Assembly: GCA_903847195.1 (NCBI GenBank)
Contig: CAINCZ010000109.1
Location: 1-20,776 of the forward strand
DNA from: an uncultured Acidobacteriota bacterium
GTDB lineage: Bacteria > Acidobacteriota > Terriglobia > Terriglobales > CAINCZ01
DNA: 20,776 bases
Direction: 5' to 3'
Position numbers and translations under genes: made by a program. Under the pieces are notes generated by a model that made no database searches, was not told the DNA's origin, and saw only the letters and a list, made by a program, of their open reading frames with translations. This document shows positions 1 through 7,833 of the stretch, in pieces; the first letter of the stretch is position 1; each line of letters starts with the position of its first letter.

Positions 1-1266
1 ACGCCGGGGCTCGAGGTGCGTCCCGTCAGTTCGGGCATGAAGTACATGGAGGGCACGGCCGATCCGCAGAAGATTGGCCGCGAACTGCGCGCGGCCGACG
101 TCGTCACGGGGCACTTCGTTCGCCAGGGGGATGCGCTGCTGGTCACCCTGGAGGTGATTGATGTGAGCCGTGACCGCTCGCTGTGGCGCGGCACCGTAAC
201 GGCCGCCATCGGCGATCCGCTGGCCCTGCAGAAGACGCTGGAGGCGCAGGTACGCCAGGGACTGCTGCCGGCGCTGGGCAGCGCTGCCAGCGGCGCCTTG
301 GAGACGGCCACGCGCCCGCGCAACGCCGAGGCTTACGATCTGTTCCTGCGCAGTGCCGCCGTGCCGCACGATCCGGCGCCGAATGAGCAGGCGATCCGCA
401 TGCTTGAGCGCGCCGTGGGGTTGGACCCCGGCTACGCGCCAGCGTGGGATGCGCTGGGCTTCCGCTATTACTACGCGGCCACCTACGGTGTCGGCACCTC
501 CACCTGGGAGCGGGCGAACTCCGCCTATGAACGTGCGATCGGACTCGATTCCAATTACCTGATAGCGATGGCACACCTGGTGCGCATACGGGTGGCGCGC
601 GGTGAGCTGGCCGGGGCCTTCCGGCAGGCCCAGGCGCTGGTGGCGTCGCGGCCCGACAGTGCCGAGGCGCATTTCACGCTTTCCTACGTGCTGCGCTATG
701 CGGGCCTGCTGGATGAGGCAGGGCGCGAATGCGACGCCGCGCTGGCCGCCGACCCGGGCTACTACGGTCTGCGCTCTTGTGGGATCACCTTCGCGGAGAT
801 GGGCCGCGTGCCGCGCGCGCTTGAGTATTTGAGCCTGGATGCCGGGTCGGAGTTCAGCATGAACCTGCGTCCTGGCGTGCTGTTGCGGCGGGGTGACATC
901 GCCTCGGCCCGGGAAGCCGCACGGCACATGACGAACGACCAGACATGGTTCGGCGGACTGTTGCAGGCCTGCCTGCGGCCCGGTGCGGCGACGGAGCAGG
1001 AGTTGCTCGATCGCAAGGTGCGCGCCGCCGAGCCGGCGCTCTTGGCGCAGCGCGATCCCGAGTTTCGCTACCTGCAGGGTGCGCTGCTCGCGTTTTGCGG
1101 TGAGCGCGAGGCAGCGGTAAAACTGTTGCGCAGCGCCATCCAAGGCAACTACTGCGCGGCCGAGGCGCTGGCGAAGGACCCGTTGATCGAGAAGCTGCGC
1201 ATCTATCCTCAGTATGAGCAGCTGAAAGCGGCGGCGGTGGAGTGCCAGGGGAAATTGAGACGGTAG
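1..1266 (+). CDS. C-terminal part of a TolB-like/TPR protein (5' end outside window)
   Basis: The reading frame is open from base 1, so the gene is cut by the window edge; the GTG at 16 is only the first in-frame start codon inside the window. The first ~90 residues (…ADVVTGHFVRQGDALLVTLEV…) resemble the TolB/FlgO-like N-terminal domain that detects or assembles 'system' proteins. The rest is a series of helical TPR-type repeats, with A-x-x-x-Y/F and D-P-x-Y/N-x-x-A signatures such as LDPGYAPAWDALG and LDSNYLIAMAHL. The C-terminal ending (ALAKDPLIEKLRIYPQYEQL) is typical of acidobacterial Ser/Thr kinases or CadC-like regulators that carry a TPR tail. Which catalytic or DNA-binding head it has cannot be seen. 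Function is inferred only as protein-protein interaction or signalling. It converges on the phosphoribosyltransferase gene downstream. Confidence 0.75.
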   Translation, partial: TPGLEVRPVSSGMKYMEGTADPQKIGRELRAADVVTGHFVRQGDALLVTLEVIDVSRDRSLWRGTVTAAIGDPLALQKTLEAQVRQGLLPALGSAASGALETATRPRNAEAYDLFLRSAAVPHDPAPNEQAIRMLERAVGLDPGYAPAWDALGFRYYYAATYGVGTSTWERANSAYERAIGLDSNYLIAMAHLVRIRVARGELAGAFRQAQALVASRPDSAEAHFTLSYVLRYAGLLDEAGRECDAALAADPGYYGLRSCGITFAEMGRVPRALEYLSLDAGSEFSMNLRPGVLLRRGDIASAREAARHMTNDQTWFGGLLQACLRPGAATEQELLDRKVRAAEPALLAQRDPEFRYLQGALLAFCGEREAAVKLLRSAIQGNYCAAEALAKDPLIEKLRIYPQYEQLKAAAVECQGKLRR

Positions 1267-1273
1267 TCAACAG

Positions 1274-1310
1274 CCCACCGGCGCGCCCGAAATCGGGGTG
1301 CGTGGGTGGG
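1274..1310. terminator. Strong hairpin between converging genes, possible bidirectional terminator
   Basis: CCCACC (1274-1279) pairs with GGTGGG (1305-1310). Inside it, GCGCGCCCG pairs with CGGGGTGCGT through two G-U pairs and one bulge around an AAAT loop. It sits between the stop codon of the TPR gene (1266) and the stop codon of the gpt-like gene (1322). No U-tract follows in either direction, so intrinsic termination is uncertain. Confidence 0.5.
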
Positions 1311-1321
1311 ACGCCCGGGGA

Positions 1322-1828
1322 TTAGCGATTCTTCTTGATCGGCGGAACGAACTTGTAGTCGATGTCCCAGGGGAAATAGATCCACGTCTCCTGGCTGAAC
1401 TCCCTCACACACAGATCGACCACCTCGCGCCCCTTCGGCTTGGCGTAGAGCGTGGCGAAGTAGGCCTTGGGCAGCAGCTTGCGGATGACGCGGGCGGTGT
1501 TGCCGGTATCGACCAGATCGTCGATCAGCAGGAATCCCTCGCCGTCGTGGTCCACGCCCTTAAGCACCTGGACCTCGGAGCGCATGTTCTGCGCGCCGGC
1601 TTCCTCCGATGCGATGTAACTATTCGCGCAGATGGTGTCGAGCAGATGCAACTCCAGCTCGCGCGCGACCAGCGCCGCCGGAATCAGCCCGCCGCGCGCA
1701 ATGGCGATGATGCCCTTGAAGGGGCCTCGCTCCACCAGGGCGTGGCAGAGGGTGCGGGTGTCCCGGTGCAGTTCTGCCCATGAGAGCACGACGTCGTTGG
1801 TAAAGGGGCTGGTGATGGTATTTTCCAT
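1322..1828 (-). CDS. gpt: Xanthine-guanine phosphoribosyltransferase-like PRTase
   Basis: A 168-residue type I phosphoribosyltransferase, expected to convert guanine/xanthine (or hypoxanthine) plus PRPP to the nucleotide in cytosolic purine salvage. The 13-residue PRPP-binding signature is at residues 99-112 (FLLIDDLVDTGNTA). A flexible-loop/base region precedes it (IAIARGGLIPAALVARE, 41-57). TWIYFPWD (148-155) corresponds to the purine-binding hood of E. coli Gpt (TWIEQPWD). E. coli Gpt is 152 residues, so the length fits. I chose ATG 1828; the frame stays open to 1915, but that extra sequence is unlike the family. No clear Shine-Dalgarno precedes 1828. Substrate choice within the 6-oxopurine PRTases cannot be fixed from sequence alone. 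Confidence 0.85.
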   Translation of the reverse strand: MENTITSPFTNDVVLSWAELHRDTRTLCHALVERGPFKGIIAIARGGLIPAALVARELELHLLDTICANSYIASEEAGAQNMRSEVQVLKGVDHDGEGFLLIDDLVDTGNTARVIRKLLPKAYFATLYAKPKGREVVDLCVREFSQETWIYFPWDIDYKFVPPIKKNR

Positions 1829-1859
1829 GGCGTGGTTATTGACCGGTTGCCTCGCTAAT

Positions 1860-1888
1860 ACTCTATGAGCGAAGGAGCGGAACGCCAA
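1860..1888 (-). promoter_or_regulatory. Candidate promoter for the gpt-like gene
   Basis: On the minus strand, TTGGCG (1883-1888) and TAGAGT (1860-1865) are separated by 17 bp. This would start transcription about 25 nt upstream of ATG 1828. Both boxes deviate from consensus, so the call is tentative. Confidence 0.35.
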
Positions 1889-1990
1889 AAGGAAAATGAC
1901 GGGTGCTATCGGCAAGAACCCGGGTAGGAGGCCCCGGCCAGAGGCGATTGCGCGCCGCAGCCCTGGGGCACCTGCCGGGAGAATTCCCCG

Positions 1991-2386
1991 CTATTCCATC
2001 ACCGGACGGAAATTGTCGGCGCCGAAGCCAAGGGAAGCATACGCTTCAGCAACGGAGGCGAAAATCTGCAGGCCACCGCGGGAATCGCTGCCGATCATTT
2101 CAAACATGCGGGTCATCCCGTACATCAAGGGATGCGGGGCAACGACCATTCGCCGGAAGTTATCCGGTGCCAGCGGCGCCTTCTCCGCCAGGCGCCGAAC
2201 CCCATACGGCGTAACCGAGAAAGAAGTCACGGTGCTGAAGTCGGTCAGTTGGCTAGCATGACCATTGACCTCCATCCACTCGCGGACTTCCTGATAGCCC
2301 TCGTACAGCAGCTCATCCGTGAGAACGCCCTCGAATCGTATCAAGAGGACGCGATGTTCACGTTCGAAACTCAGGAACATACCCAT
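1991..2386 (-). CDS. Small STAS/SpoIIAA-like protein of unknown function
   Basis: A protein of about 131 residues that I do not recognise as a named gene. The N-terminal pattern is a beta strand (HRVLLIRFEGVLTDELL) followed by an amphipathic helix, then LTDFSTVTSFSVTPYGVRRLA. Near the end comes SRGGLQIFASVAEAYASLGF. This alternation, with the 'D-F/L-S-x-V' turn, resembles SpoIIAA-like/STAS folds that bind lipids, nucleotides or partner proteins. It has no signal peptide or membrane segment. Three starts are possible: GTG 2392, ATG 2386 and ATG 2380. ATG 2386 has the best spacing to a weak GAGG at 2397-2400. It lies upstream of, and in the same direction as, the gpt-like gene, with a 160-bp gap. 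No functional link is evident. Confidence 0.7.
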   Translation of the reverse strand: MGMFLSFEREHRVLLIRFEGVLTDELLYEGYQEVREWMEVNGHASQLTDFSTVTSFSVTPYGVRRLAEKAPLAPDNFRRMVVAPHPLMYGMTRMFEMIGSDSRGGLQIFASVAEAYASLGFGADNFRPVME

Positions 2387-2445
2387 GGGCACGGCGCCTC
2401 AAAAAACATGATGAGTGCTCTACTCAAAGTGCACGGATGGCCGGG

Positions 2446-2451
2446 ATTATA
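2446..2451 (-). promoter_or_regulatory. TATAAT -10 box upstream of the STAS-like gene
   Basis: The minus strand reads a perfect TATAAT here, 60 nt upstream of ATG 2386. No good TTGACA lies at 16-18 bp, so only the -10 half can be supported. Confidence 0.45.
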
Positions 2452-2532
2452 GCCGATGCGCCGGGGAAAGTCCCGCCGGAGTCGAGCGAATCAAGCTTAC
2501 AAGAGTAATGGCTGAACGATCCGGGCAGCGGG

Positions 2533-2565
2533 AAAAGAAAACCGGGCATCCTTGCGGATGCCCGG
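2533..2565 (-). terminator. Rho-independent terminator of the acyl-CoA synthetase fusion gene
   Basis: A perfect 10-bp stem, CCGGGCATCC/GGATGCCCGG (2542-2551 with 2556-2565), has a 4-nt loop. On the minus strand it is followed by TTTTCTTTT (2533-2541). It begins 24 nt past the stop codon of the 916-residue gene. Confidence 0.92.
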
Positions 2566-2588
2566 GAAGTTAAGAGCCGACTGGGGAA

Positions 2589-5339
2589 TTACAGGGCCAT
2601 TTCGGCGCGGACGTACTTATCGCCGAGCGGCTTCATTTCAAAGCCTGCCTTCTTGCAAAGCTCCTGCATTTCCTTGTTGTCGACCAGGATGGTGGCGACC
2701 ATCAGGTTGCTGCCCTCGGCCTTGGCCACGGCGATGGCGCGCTTCAGCAGTTCCGCACCGATGCCCTGGTGGTGGAAGGTGTCGCGAACCACCAGCGCCA
2801 TTTCCATGGTCTGGGTGCCGTGCACGCGGCTGAGGCGGACGATACCGGCGATTTCCTTCGGGTCCTTGCCGGTCTCGGCCAACAGAGCCATCTCACGGTC
2901 GTAATCGATGAAGCAGATACGGGTGAGGCGCTCGTGCGCGGTGCGCTGGCTGAGCTGCAGGGGCTGGAAGTAGCGCTGGATGACCGTGCGCTCCGACAGA
3001 TGCCCGTGGAAGGCGGCGACCATCGGCTCATCTTCGGGACGGATCGGGCGAATGGCCAGGTCCAGACCCTTGGTCGACTTGAAGCTGCCGACGAACTGGA
3101 TCGGGTAGGGACGGATCGCCAGCCTCGGCAGGTCCGCTTCCTTGGTGTCCTTGGGGTAGATCACGACGCGGGCATCGAGCGCCAGCAGGCGGTCAGGAGA
3201 GGCCAGCAGCGGGTTGATGTCGATTTCCTTGATCCACGGCTGCTCGGCTACCAGGTTACTGAAGGCGACCAGCAGCGACTCGAGGGCCGCCAGGTCGCAC
3301 GGCTTGCGGCCGCGAACGCCCTTGAGGGCGGTGTAAACCTTGGTGCCTTCCATCATGCGGCGGGCCATGGTCCGGTTCAGCGGCGGCAGGGCCAAAGAGC
3401 GGTCCTTGTATACCTCGACCAGCTGGCCGCCGGAGCCGAACAGCAGCACCGGTCCAAACTGCGGATCGCACGAGCTGCCGATGATGACTTCGTAGCCGTC
3501 CAGTTTCGCCATCGGCTGCACGGTGACGCCCTGGAAGTGCTGCTTGCCAACCTTCTCGGTAACCGAGGCTTCGATTTCCTTGTAGGCACTCTTGACCGCT
3601 TCGGCATCGCGCAGGTTGAGCACCACGCCGCCCACGTCGGTCTTGTGGGTGATGGTCAGCGAATGCAGCTTCAGCACGATCGGATAGCCCATCTTGTCGG
3701 CGATCTTTACGGCATCGGCCGGAGTGAGGGCGATCTCGGTAGGTACGGTGGGAATGCGATAGGCTTCCAGCAGCTTCTTGGATTCGTACTCGGTCAGGAT
3801 GTCGCGGCCCGACTCCTTGACGTCGTCAATGATCTTCTTGGCAGCGGCGCGATCAGCCTCGTGGGAGACGCCGGAGGGCAGAGAAGGAGTCTCGTAGAGG
3901 CTCTTCAGGTTATCGGCATACTGCCACATGTAATTGAAGGCGCGGGCGGCGGCATCGGGGAACAGGAAGGTCGGGATGCCGGCCCGGTTCAGAATCTCTT
4001 CACCGGCGGCGACGGCAGTGCCGCCCATCCAGCTGGCGAGTACAGGCTTATTGAAGGAAGCGGCCAGGGGTTTGAGGTTCTCGGCGATCTGGGTCGGATC
4101 GGTCATGCCCTGCGGGGTCATGATGACCATCATGCCGTCGATTCCGGGATCCTTCGCGGCGATTTCCAGGGCCTTGGAGTAGCGCTCGGGTTCGGCGTCG
4201 CCCAGAATGTCGACCGGGTTGCCGTGGCTCCAGGCAGAAGGCAGGAAAGCGTTGAAAGCCTTCATGCTCTCATCCGACAGTTCGGCCAGTTCGCCGCCGT
4301 CGAAGTTAAGCGCGTCGGTGGCCAATACGCCAGGACCGCCGGCGTTGGTCACGATGCACATCCGCCGACCCTTGGGCAGAGGCTGCTTGCCGAGCACTTC
4401 CGACATGTAGAACAGGTCGGCGATGCTGGTGACGCGCAGCACGCCGCAGCGGCGGAAGGCGGACTCGAGCACTTCGTCGCTGCCCGTCAGCGAACCGGTG
4501 TGCGATGCGGCGGCCTTGGCGGCGGCGGCGGTGCGGCCCGGCTTGATGACGATGATCGGCTTCGCCAGCGAAACTTCGCGGGCGGCCGACAGGAACGAAC
4601 GGGCGTTGCCGACCGTCTCCATGTAAATGACGATCGACTTGGTGCGCGGGTCGTTGCCGAAGTAGGTGATCAGATCGCCCCAGTCAACGTCGAGCATGGA
4701 GCCGACGGAGACGAAGCCGCTGAAGCCCACCAGTTCCTGCAGGCTCCAGTCGAGAACGGCAGTGCAGAGCGCGCCGCTCTGGCTGATGAAGGCGATGCTG
4801 CCGGGCCGCGCGATCGTCTGCGCGAAGGTGGCGTTCAGGCCGGCGATCGGGTTCATGATGCCCAGGCAGTTCGGGCCGACCACGCGCATCTTGCCTTTGA
4901 TCATCTTGCTGATGCGATCTTCGAGGGCCTGACCTTCGGGACCCATTTCCTTAAAGCCGGCGGAAATGATGATGGAAGCAGGGACGCCAAGTTCAACCGC
5001 TTCCGCGATGACTTCCGGAACGGCGGCGGAAGGTGTGGTCACTACCACCAGGTCGATCGGCTCGGGGACGGACTTGAGATCTTTGTAGGCGCGAATGCCC
5101 AGAATGCTGTCGCGCTTGGCGTTAATCGGATAAACCGTGCCGCCAAAGGGGCTGCTCAAAATGTTCCACAGAACGCTGCGGCCCACGCTGCCGACTCGTT
5201 CCGAAGCTCCAACGACCGCTACTGTCCGGGGCTTGAAAAGTTCGTCAAGGGGTTGCCGCTCGGAACGGAGCAGGTCGTGAGCCGGATCAAGAACCAGTTT
5301 CTTATCGCCAAACAACGCGCGTGTCGTGCCAGTGCTCAT
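2589..5339 (-). CDS. ADP-forming acyl-CoA synthetase fused to a GNAT acetyltransferase (Pat/PatZ-like architecture)
   Basis: A 916-residue, three-part protein. Residues ~30-480 are a CoA-binding/succinyl-CoA-ligase-like alpha half (VAVVGAS at 41; [10 protein letters not shown] at 155). Residues ~505-730 are an ATP-grasp beta half ([12 protein letters not shown] at 565; EIDINPLL at 705). Residues ~755-916 are a GNAT domain whose acetyl-CoA loop is [11 protein letters not shown] (855-865). The phospho-histidine of ADP-forming acetyl-CoA synthetases is present in SHTGSLTG (His280), as is the beta-half His565. In enterobacterial PatZ the equivalent of His280 is lost. The protein could therefore interconvert acetyl-CoA and acetate + ATP and also acetylate lysines; the double activity is inference. 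A Shine-Dalgarno GAGG (5350-5353) precedes ATG 5339 by 10 nt. The gene stands downstream of gltA with its own promoter and terminator. Confidence 0.93.
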   Translation of the reverse strand: MSTGTTRALFGDKKLVLDPAHDLLRSERQPLDELFKPRTVAVVGASERVGSVGRSVLWNILSSPFGGTVYPINAKRDSILGIRAYKDLKSVPEPIDLVVVTTPSAAVPEVIAEAVELGVPASIIISAGFKEMGPEGQALEDRISKMIKGKMRVVGPNCLGIMNPIAGLNATFAQTIARPGSIAFISQSGALCTAVLDWSLQELVGFSGFVSVGSMLDVDWGDLITYFGNDPRTKSIVIYMETVGNARSFLSAAREVSLAKPIIVIKPGRTAAAAKAAASHTGSLTGSDEVLESAFRRCGVLRVTSIADLFYMSEVLGKQPLPKGRRMCIVTNAGGPGVLATDALNFDGGELAELSDESMKAFNAFLPSAWSHGNPVDILGDAEPERYSKALEIAAKDPGIDGMMVIMTPQGMTDPTQIAENLKPLAASFNKPVLASWMGGTAVAAGEEILNRAGIPTFLFPDAAARAFNYMWQYADNLKSLYETPSLPSGVSHEADRAAAKKIIDDVKESGRDILTEYESKKLLEAYRIPTVPTEIALTPADAVKIADKMGYPIVLKLHSLTITHKTDVGGVVLNLRDAEAVKSAYKEIEASVTEKVGKQHFQGVTVQPMAKLDGYEVIIGSSCDPQFGPVLLFGSGGQLVEVYKDRSLALPPLNRTMARRMMEGTKVYTALKGVRGRKPCDLAALESLLVAFSNLVAEQPWIKEIDINPLLASPDRLLALDARVVIYPKDTKEADLPRLAIRPYPIQFVGSFKSTKGLDLAIRPIRPEDEPMVAAFHGHLSERTVIQRYFQPLQLSQRTAHERLTRICFIDYDREMALLAETGKDPKEIAGIVRLSRVHGTQTMEMALVVRDTFHHQGIGAELLKRAIAVAKAEGSNLMVATILVDNKEMQELCKKAGFEMKPLGDKYVRAEMAL

Positions 5340-5402
5340 AATATTATTGCCTCTTTTGATTGCTTCTAATTCCCTCGTAGCAGGGTCGCCACGGATAGTT
5401 CG

Positions 5403-5430
5403 ATTCTAGCAGCAGCAGCGGGGGTGTTAA
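5403..5430 (-). promoter_or_regulatory. Candidate promoter of the acyl-CoA synthetase fusion gene
   Basis: On the minus strand, TTAACA (5425-5430) and TAGAAT (5403-5408) are spaced by 16 bp. Each is one base from consensus. The predicted 5' UTR is about 55-60 nt. The -35 lies inside the inverted repeat at 5420-5437. Confidence 0.55.
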
Positions 5431-5437
5431 TACCCCC
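5420..5437. repeat. 18-bp inverted repeat GGGGGTGTTAATACCCCC overlapping the -35 box
   Basis: The arms match at every position except one pair near the centre (GGGGGT-G-TT / AA-T-ACCCCC). It covers the candidate -35 of the minus-strand promoter, which is the usual place for a repressor operator. No regulator can be named. Confidence 0.5.
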
Positions 5438-5505
5438 AAAGTCGATAAGAAAACAGTAGAAATGCCTAGATTGGGCGAACCGGGACGGGGAAGTAAAAAT
5501 TGCGC

Positions 5506-5539
5506 AAAAATCTGGCGCTCCCGGCAAATCGGAAGCGCC
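5506..5539 (-). terminator. Rho-independent terminator of gltA
   Basis: GGCGCT (5514-5519) pairs with AGCGCC (5534-5539), extended by CC/GG with one bulged A. On the minus strand a T-run (complement of 5506-5510, TTTTT) follows after AGA. It starts about 30 nt beyond the citrate synthase stop codon. Confidence 0.75.
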
Positions 5540-5568
5540 CAATCGTATGGAAATCGATATTTTCTTTC

Positions 5569-6867
<1,299 letters not shown>

Positions 6868-7219
6868 GATGGCTCCTCGGCCCACGGCCCCAGCCCTGGC
6901 AACGGGCGATGAGTCTCTGGGCGACCTACAGCCTAATTGGATTCAACCTCTTGCTCGCGCGGCGCGGCCAAACCACAAGCCTGCCCGCGGCTGCGGACCG
7001 AATAGGAATCGCAACCCGGATGGGCCCTGACCCAGACATTGTAAATGCTTAGGAAAGACAGAACGCCCCACCCAAACCCCAAGACCAAGGTGAGGTTATT
7101 TGTCCGTTTTGGCAGTGACCCAAATCACTATCTGATGTGAGCAGCCGGGGGGCGATTTGCAGGGTGCGATCCGGCCTCCGGAACTCGGGTTTGCGTCCTG
7201 CTGCGGGCGGTTTTCTCGA
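6868..7219. other. Divergent intergenic region between gltA and the his operon
   Basis: About 350 bases without a credible gene. They hold the gltA 5' leader (minus) and the space upstream of the his promoter (plus). A TACAAT hexamer at 7038-7043 (minus) could be a gltA -10, but no good -35 accompanies it. A symmetrical GTGA-N6-TCAC site is at 7114-7129. Short overlapping reading frames here have no recognisable protein content. Confidence 0.6.
7114..7129. promoter_or_regulatory. CRP/FNR-family-like operator AGTGA-N6-TCACT
   Basis: A perfect 5+5 dyad (AGTGA CCCAAA TCACT) matches the core GTGA-N6-TCAC of the CRP-type binding pattern. It lies about 90 bp upstream of the his -35 and about 70 bp upstream of the possible gltA -10, so it could serve either. 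The assignment rests on pattern only. Confidence 0.4.
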
Positions 7220-7248
7220 TTGACACGCCTTAACCCGCCGAAGATAAT
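7220..7248 (+). promoter_or_regulatory. his operon promoter
   Basis: TTGACA (7220-7225, perfect) and GATAAT (7243-7248, one mismatch) are separated by 17 bp. This is the best sigma-70-type match seen in the window. The expected start of transcription (about 7254-7256) is only 2-4 nt before the leader ATG. Confidence 0.88.
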
Positions 7249-7257
7249 GAGGGTGAC

Positions 7258-7329
7258 ATGACCTCGCTGGCACATCGCCATCATCACCATCATCACGGCA
7301 TCCATGTGTCGGCGGAGGGCCTCGGATAA
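7258..7329 (+). CDS. hisL: Histidine operon leader peptide (attenuator peptide)
   Basis: A 23-residue ORF, ATG 7258 to TAA 7327-7329. Eight of its residues are histidine: codon 6, six consecutive at codons 8-13, and codon 16. The codons are a mix of CAT and CAC, so this is not a mononucleotide or simple codon repeat. Its role, as in E. coli hisL, is to make ribosome progress report the supply of His-tRNA; the peptide itself probably has no function. It ends 26 nt before a terminator hairpin and 153 nt before hisI. A GAGGG lies 4 nt before the ATG, but the promoter position suggests it may not be transcribed, so initiation may be leaderless. Confidence 0.9.
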   Translation: MTSLAHRHHHHHHGIHVSAEGLG

Positions 7330-7366
7330 GCATTCGAGCCAGAAGAGATTCAAGACCCGCTGACAC
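7306..7366 (+). promoter_or_regulatory. his attenuator antiterminator pairing
   Basis: GTGTCGGCGG (7306-7315), immediately after the last His codon, can pair over ten consecutive positions (one G-U) with CCGCTGACAC (7357-7366). The latter is the 5' arm of the downstream terminator. A ribosome stalled on the His codons leaves 7306-7315 free, so the antiterminator forms and his genes are transcribed. A ribosome reaching the stop codon at 7327 covers part of this segment and lets the terminator form. A small hairpin (CTCG 7321-7324 with CGAG 7335-7338) sits in the loop around the stop codon. Confidence 0.82.
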
Positions 7367-7394
7367 GATCCAGTCAGCGGGTTTTGTGTTTTTT
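7356..7394 (+). terminator. his attenuator terminator
   Basis: A perfect 9-bp stem, CCCGCTGAC (7356-7364) with GTCAGCGGG (7373-7381), has an 8-nt loop. It is followed by TTTTGTGTTTTTT. It lies between the leader peptide and hisI, so it would act as a conditional terminator. Confidence 0.92.
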
Positions 7395-7408
7395 GCAGTT
7401 TTCCGGAA

Positions 7409-7453
7409 CCGGCGGTGATTCGCCGGATAGCAGGACCGGCGGCCAAAGGCCGC
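7409..7453 (+). repeat. Two short perfect hairpins between the attenuator and hisI
   Basis: CCGGCG-GTGATT-CGCCGG occupies 7409-7426 and GCGGCC-AAA-GGCCGC occupies 7439-7453. They would lie at the 5' end of any hisI message that escapes or is processed at the attenuator. Their role is unknown; mRNA stabilisation is one possibility. Confidence 0.5.
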
Positions 7454-7482
7454 AGCGGAAGTTGAATTTTGGAGAAGGACGA

Positions 7483-7833
7483 GTGATCAACATCGACTTT
7501 GAAAAGATGCAGGGTCTGGTGCCGGCGATCATCCAGGATGCCGCCAGCGGCGAGGTCCTGATGCTTGGCTTTATGAACCCGGAAGCGTGGGAGAAGACGC
7601 TCTCAACCGGATTTGCGACGTTCTACAGCCGCACCCGGCAGAAGCTGTGGATGAAGGGCGAGACCAGCGGCAACCGTCTGCGCGTGATCTCGGCCGCGAC
7701 CGACTGCGACGTGGATACCATCCTGCTGCGCGTGAAGGTGGAAGGCGACGGACTGGTTTGCCACGAGGGGACGGCCTCCTGCTTTACCAAGGACATGACT
7801 GCCGGAGTTAAGAACGCGGAGGTGGCGCAATGA
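7483..7833 (+). CDS. hisI: Phosphoribosyl-AMP cyclohydrolase, monofunctional
   Basis: A 116-residue HisI that opens the purine ring of PR-AMP (third step of histidine synthesis). The metal ligands of the family are visible: DCDVD (residues 74-78, Cys75) and CHEGTASCF (Cys93 and Cys100). Start is GTG 7483, with GGAGAAGGA at 7471-7479. The frame is open to 7384, but the extra residues are not family-like and would overlap the terminator tail. There is no C-terminal HisE (pyrophosphohydrolase) domain, unlike the enterobacterial HisIE fusion, so the second step must be encoded elsewhere. It overlaps hisG by ATGA. It is the first structural gene after the attenuator. Confidence 0.95.
   Translation: MINIDFEKMQGLVPAIIQDAASGEVLMLGFMNPEAWEKTLSTGFATFYSRTRQKLWMKGETSGNRLRVISAATDCDVDTILLRVKVEGDGLVCHEGTASCFTKDMTAGVKNAEVAQ

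Noticed and set aside
2769..5369. Plus-strand open frame of 866 codons opposite the acyl-CoA synthetase fusion
   Set aside because: It mirrors the codon periodicity of a high-G+C gene, has no recognisable domains, and the opposite strand encodes a clear three-domain enzyme with its own promoter and terminator.
7273..7305. CAT/CAC run as a simple-sequence repeat
   Set aside because: The codons vary irregularly between CAT and CAC and are in frame with a start and stop. They stand precisely before an antiterminator/terminator pair.
7049..7446. Minus-strand frames of about 100-116 codons in the gltA-his spacer
   Set aside because: They run antisense through the his promoter, leader and terminator and have no family-like content.
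7249..7481. T-box riboswitch controlling hisI, because AGGGTGAC before the leader resembles part of the T-box
   Set aside because: The full T-box core and a specifier stem are missing. The His-codon leader and the competing stems explain the region as ribosome-dependent attenuation.
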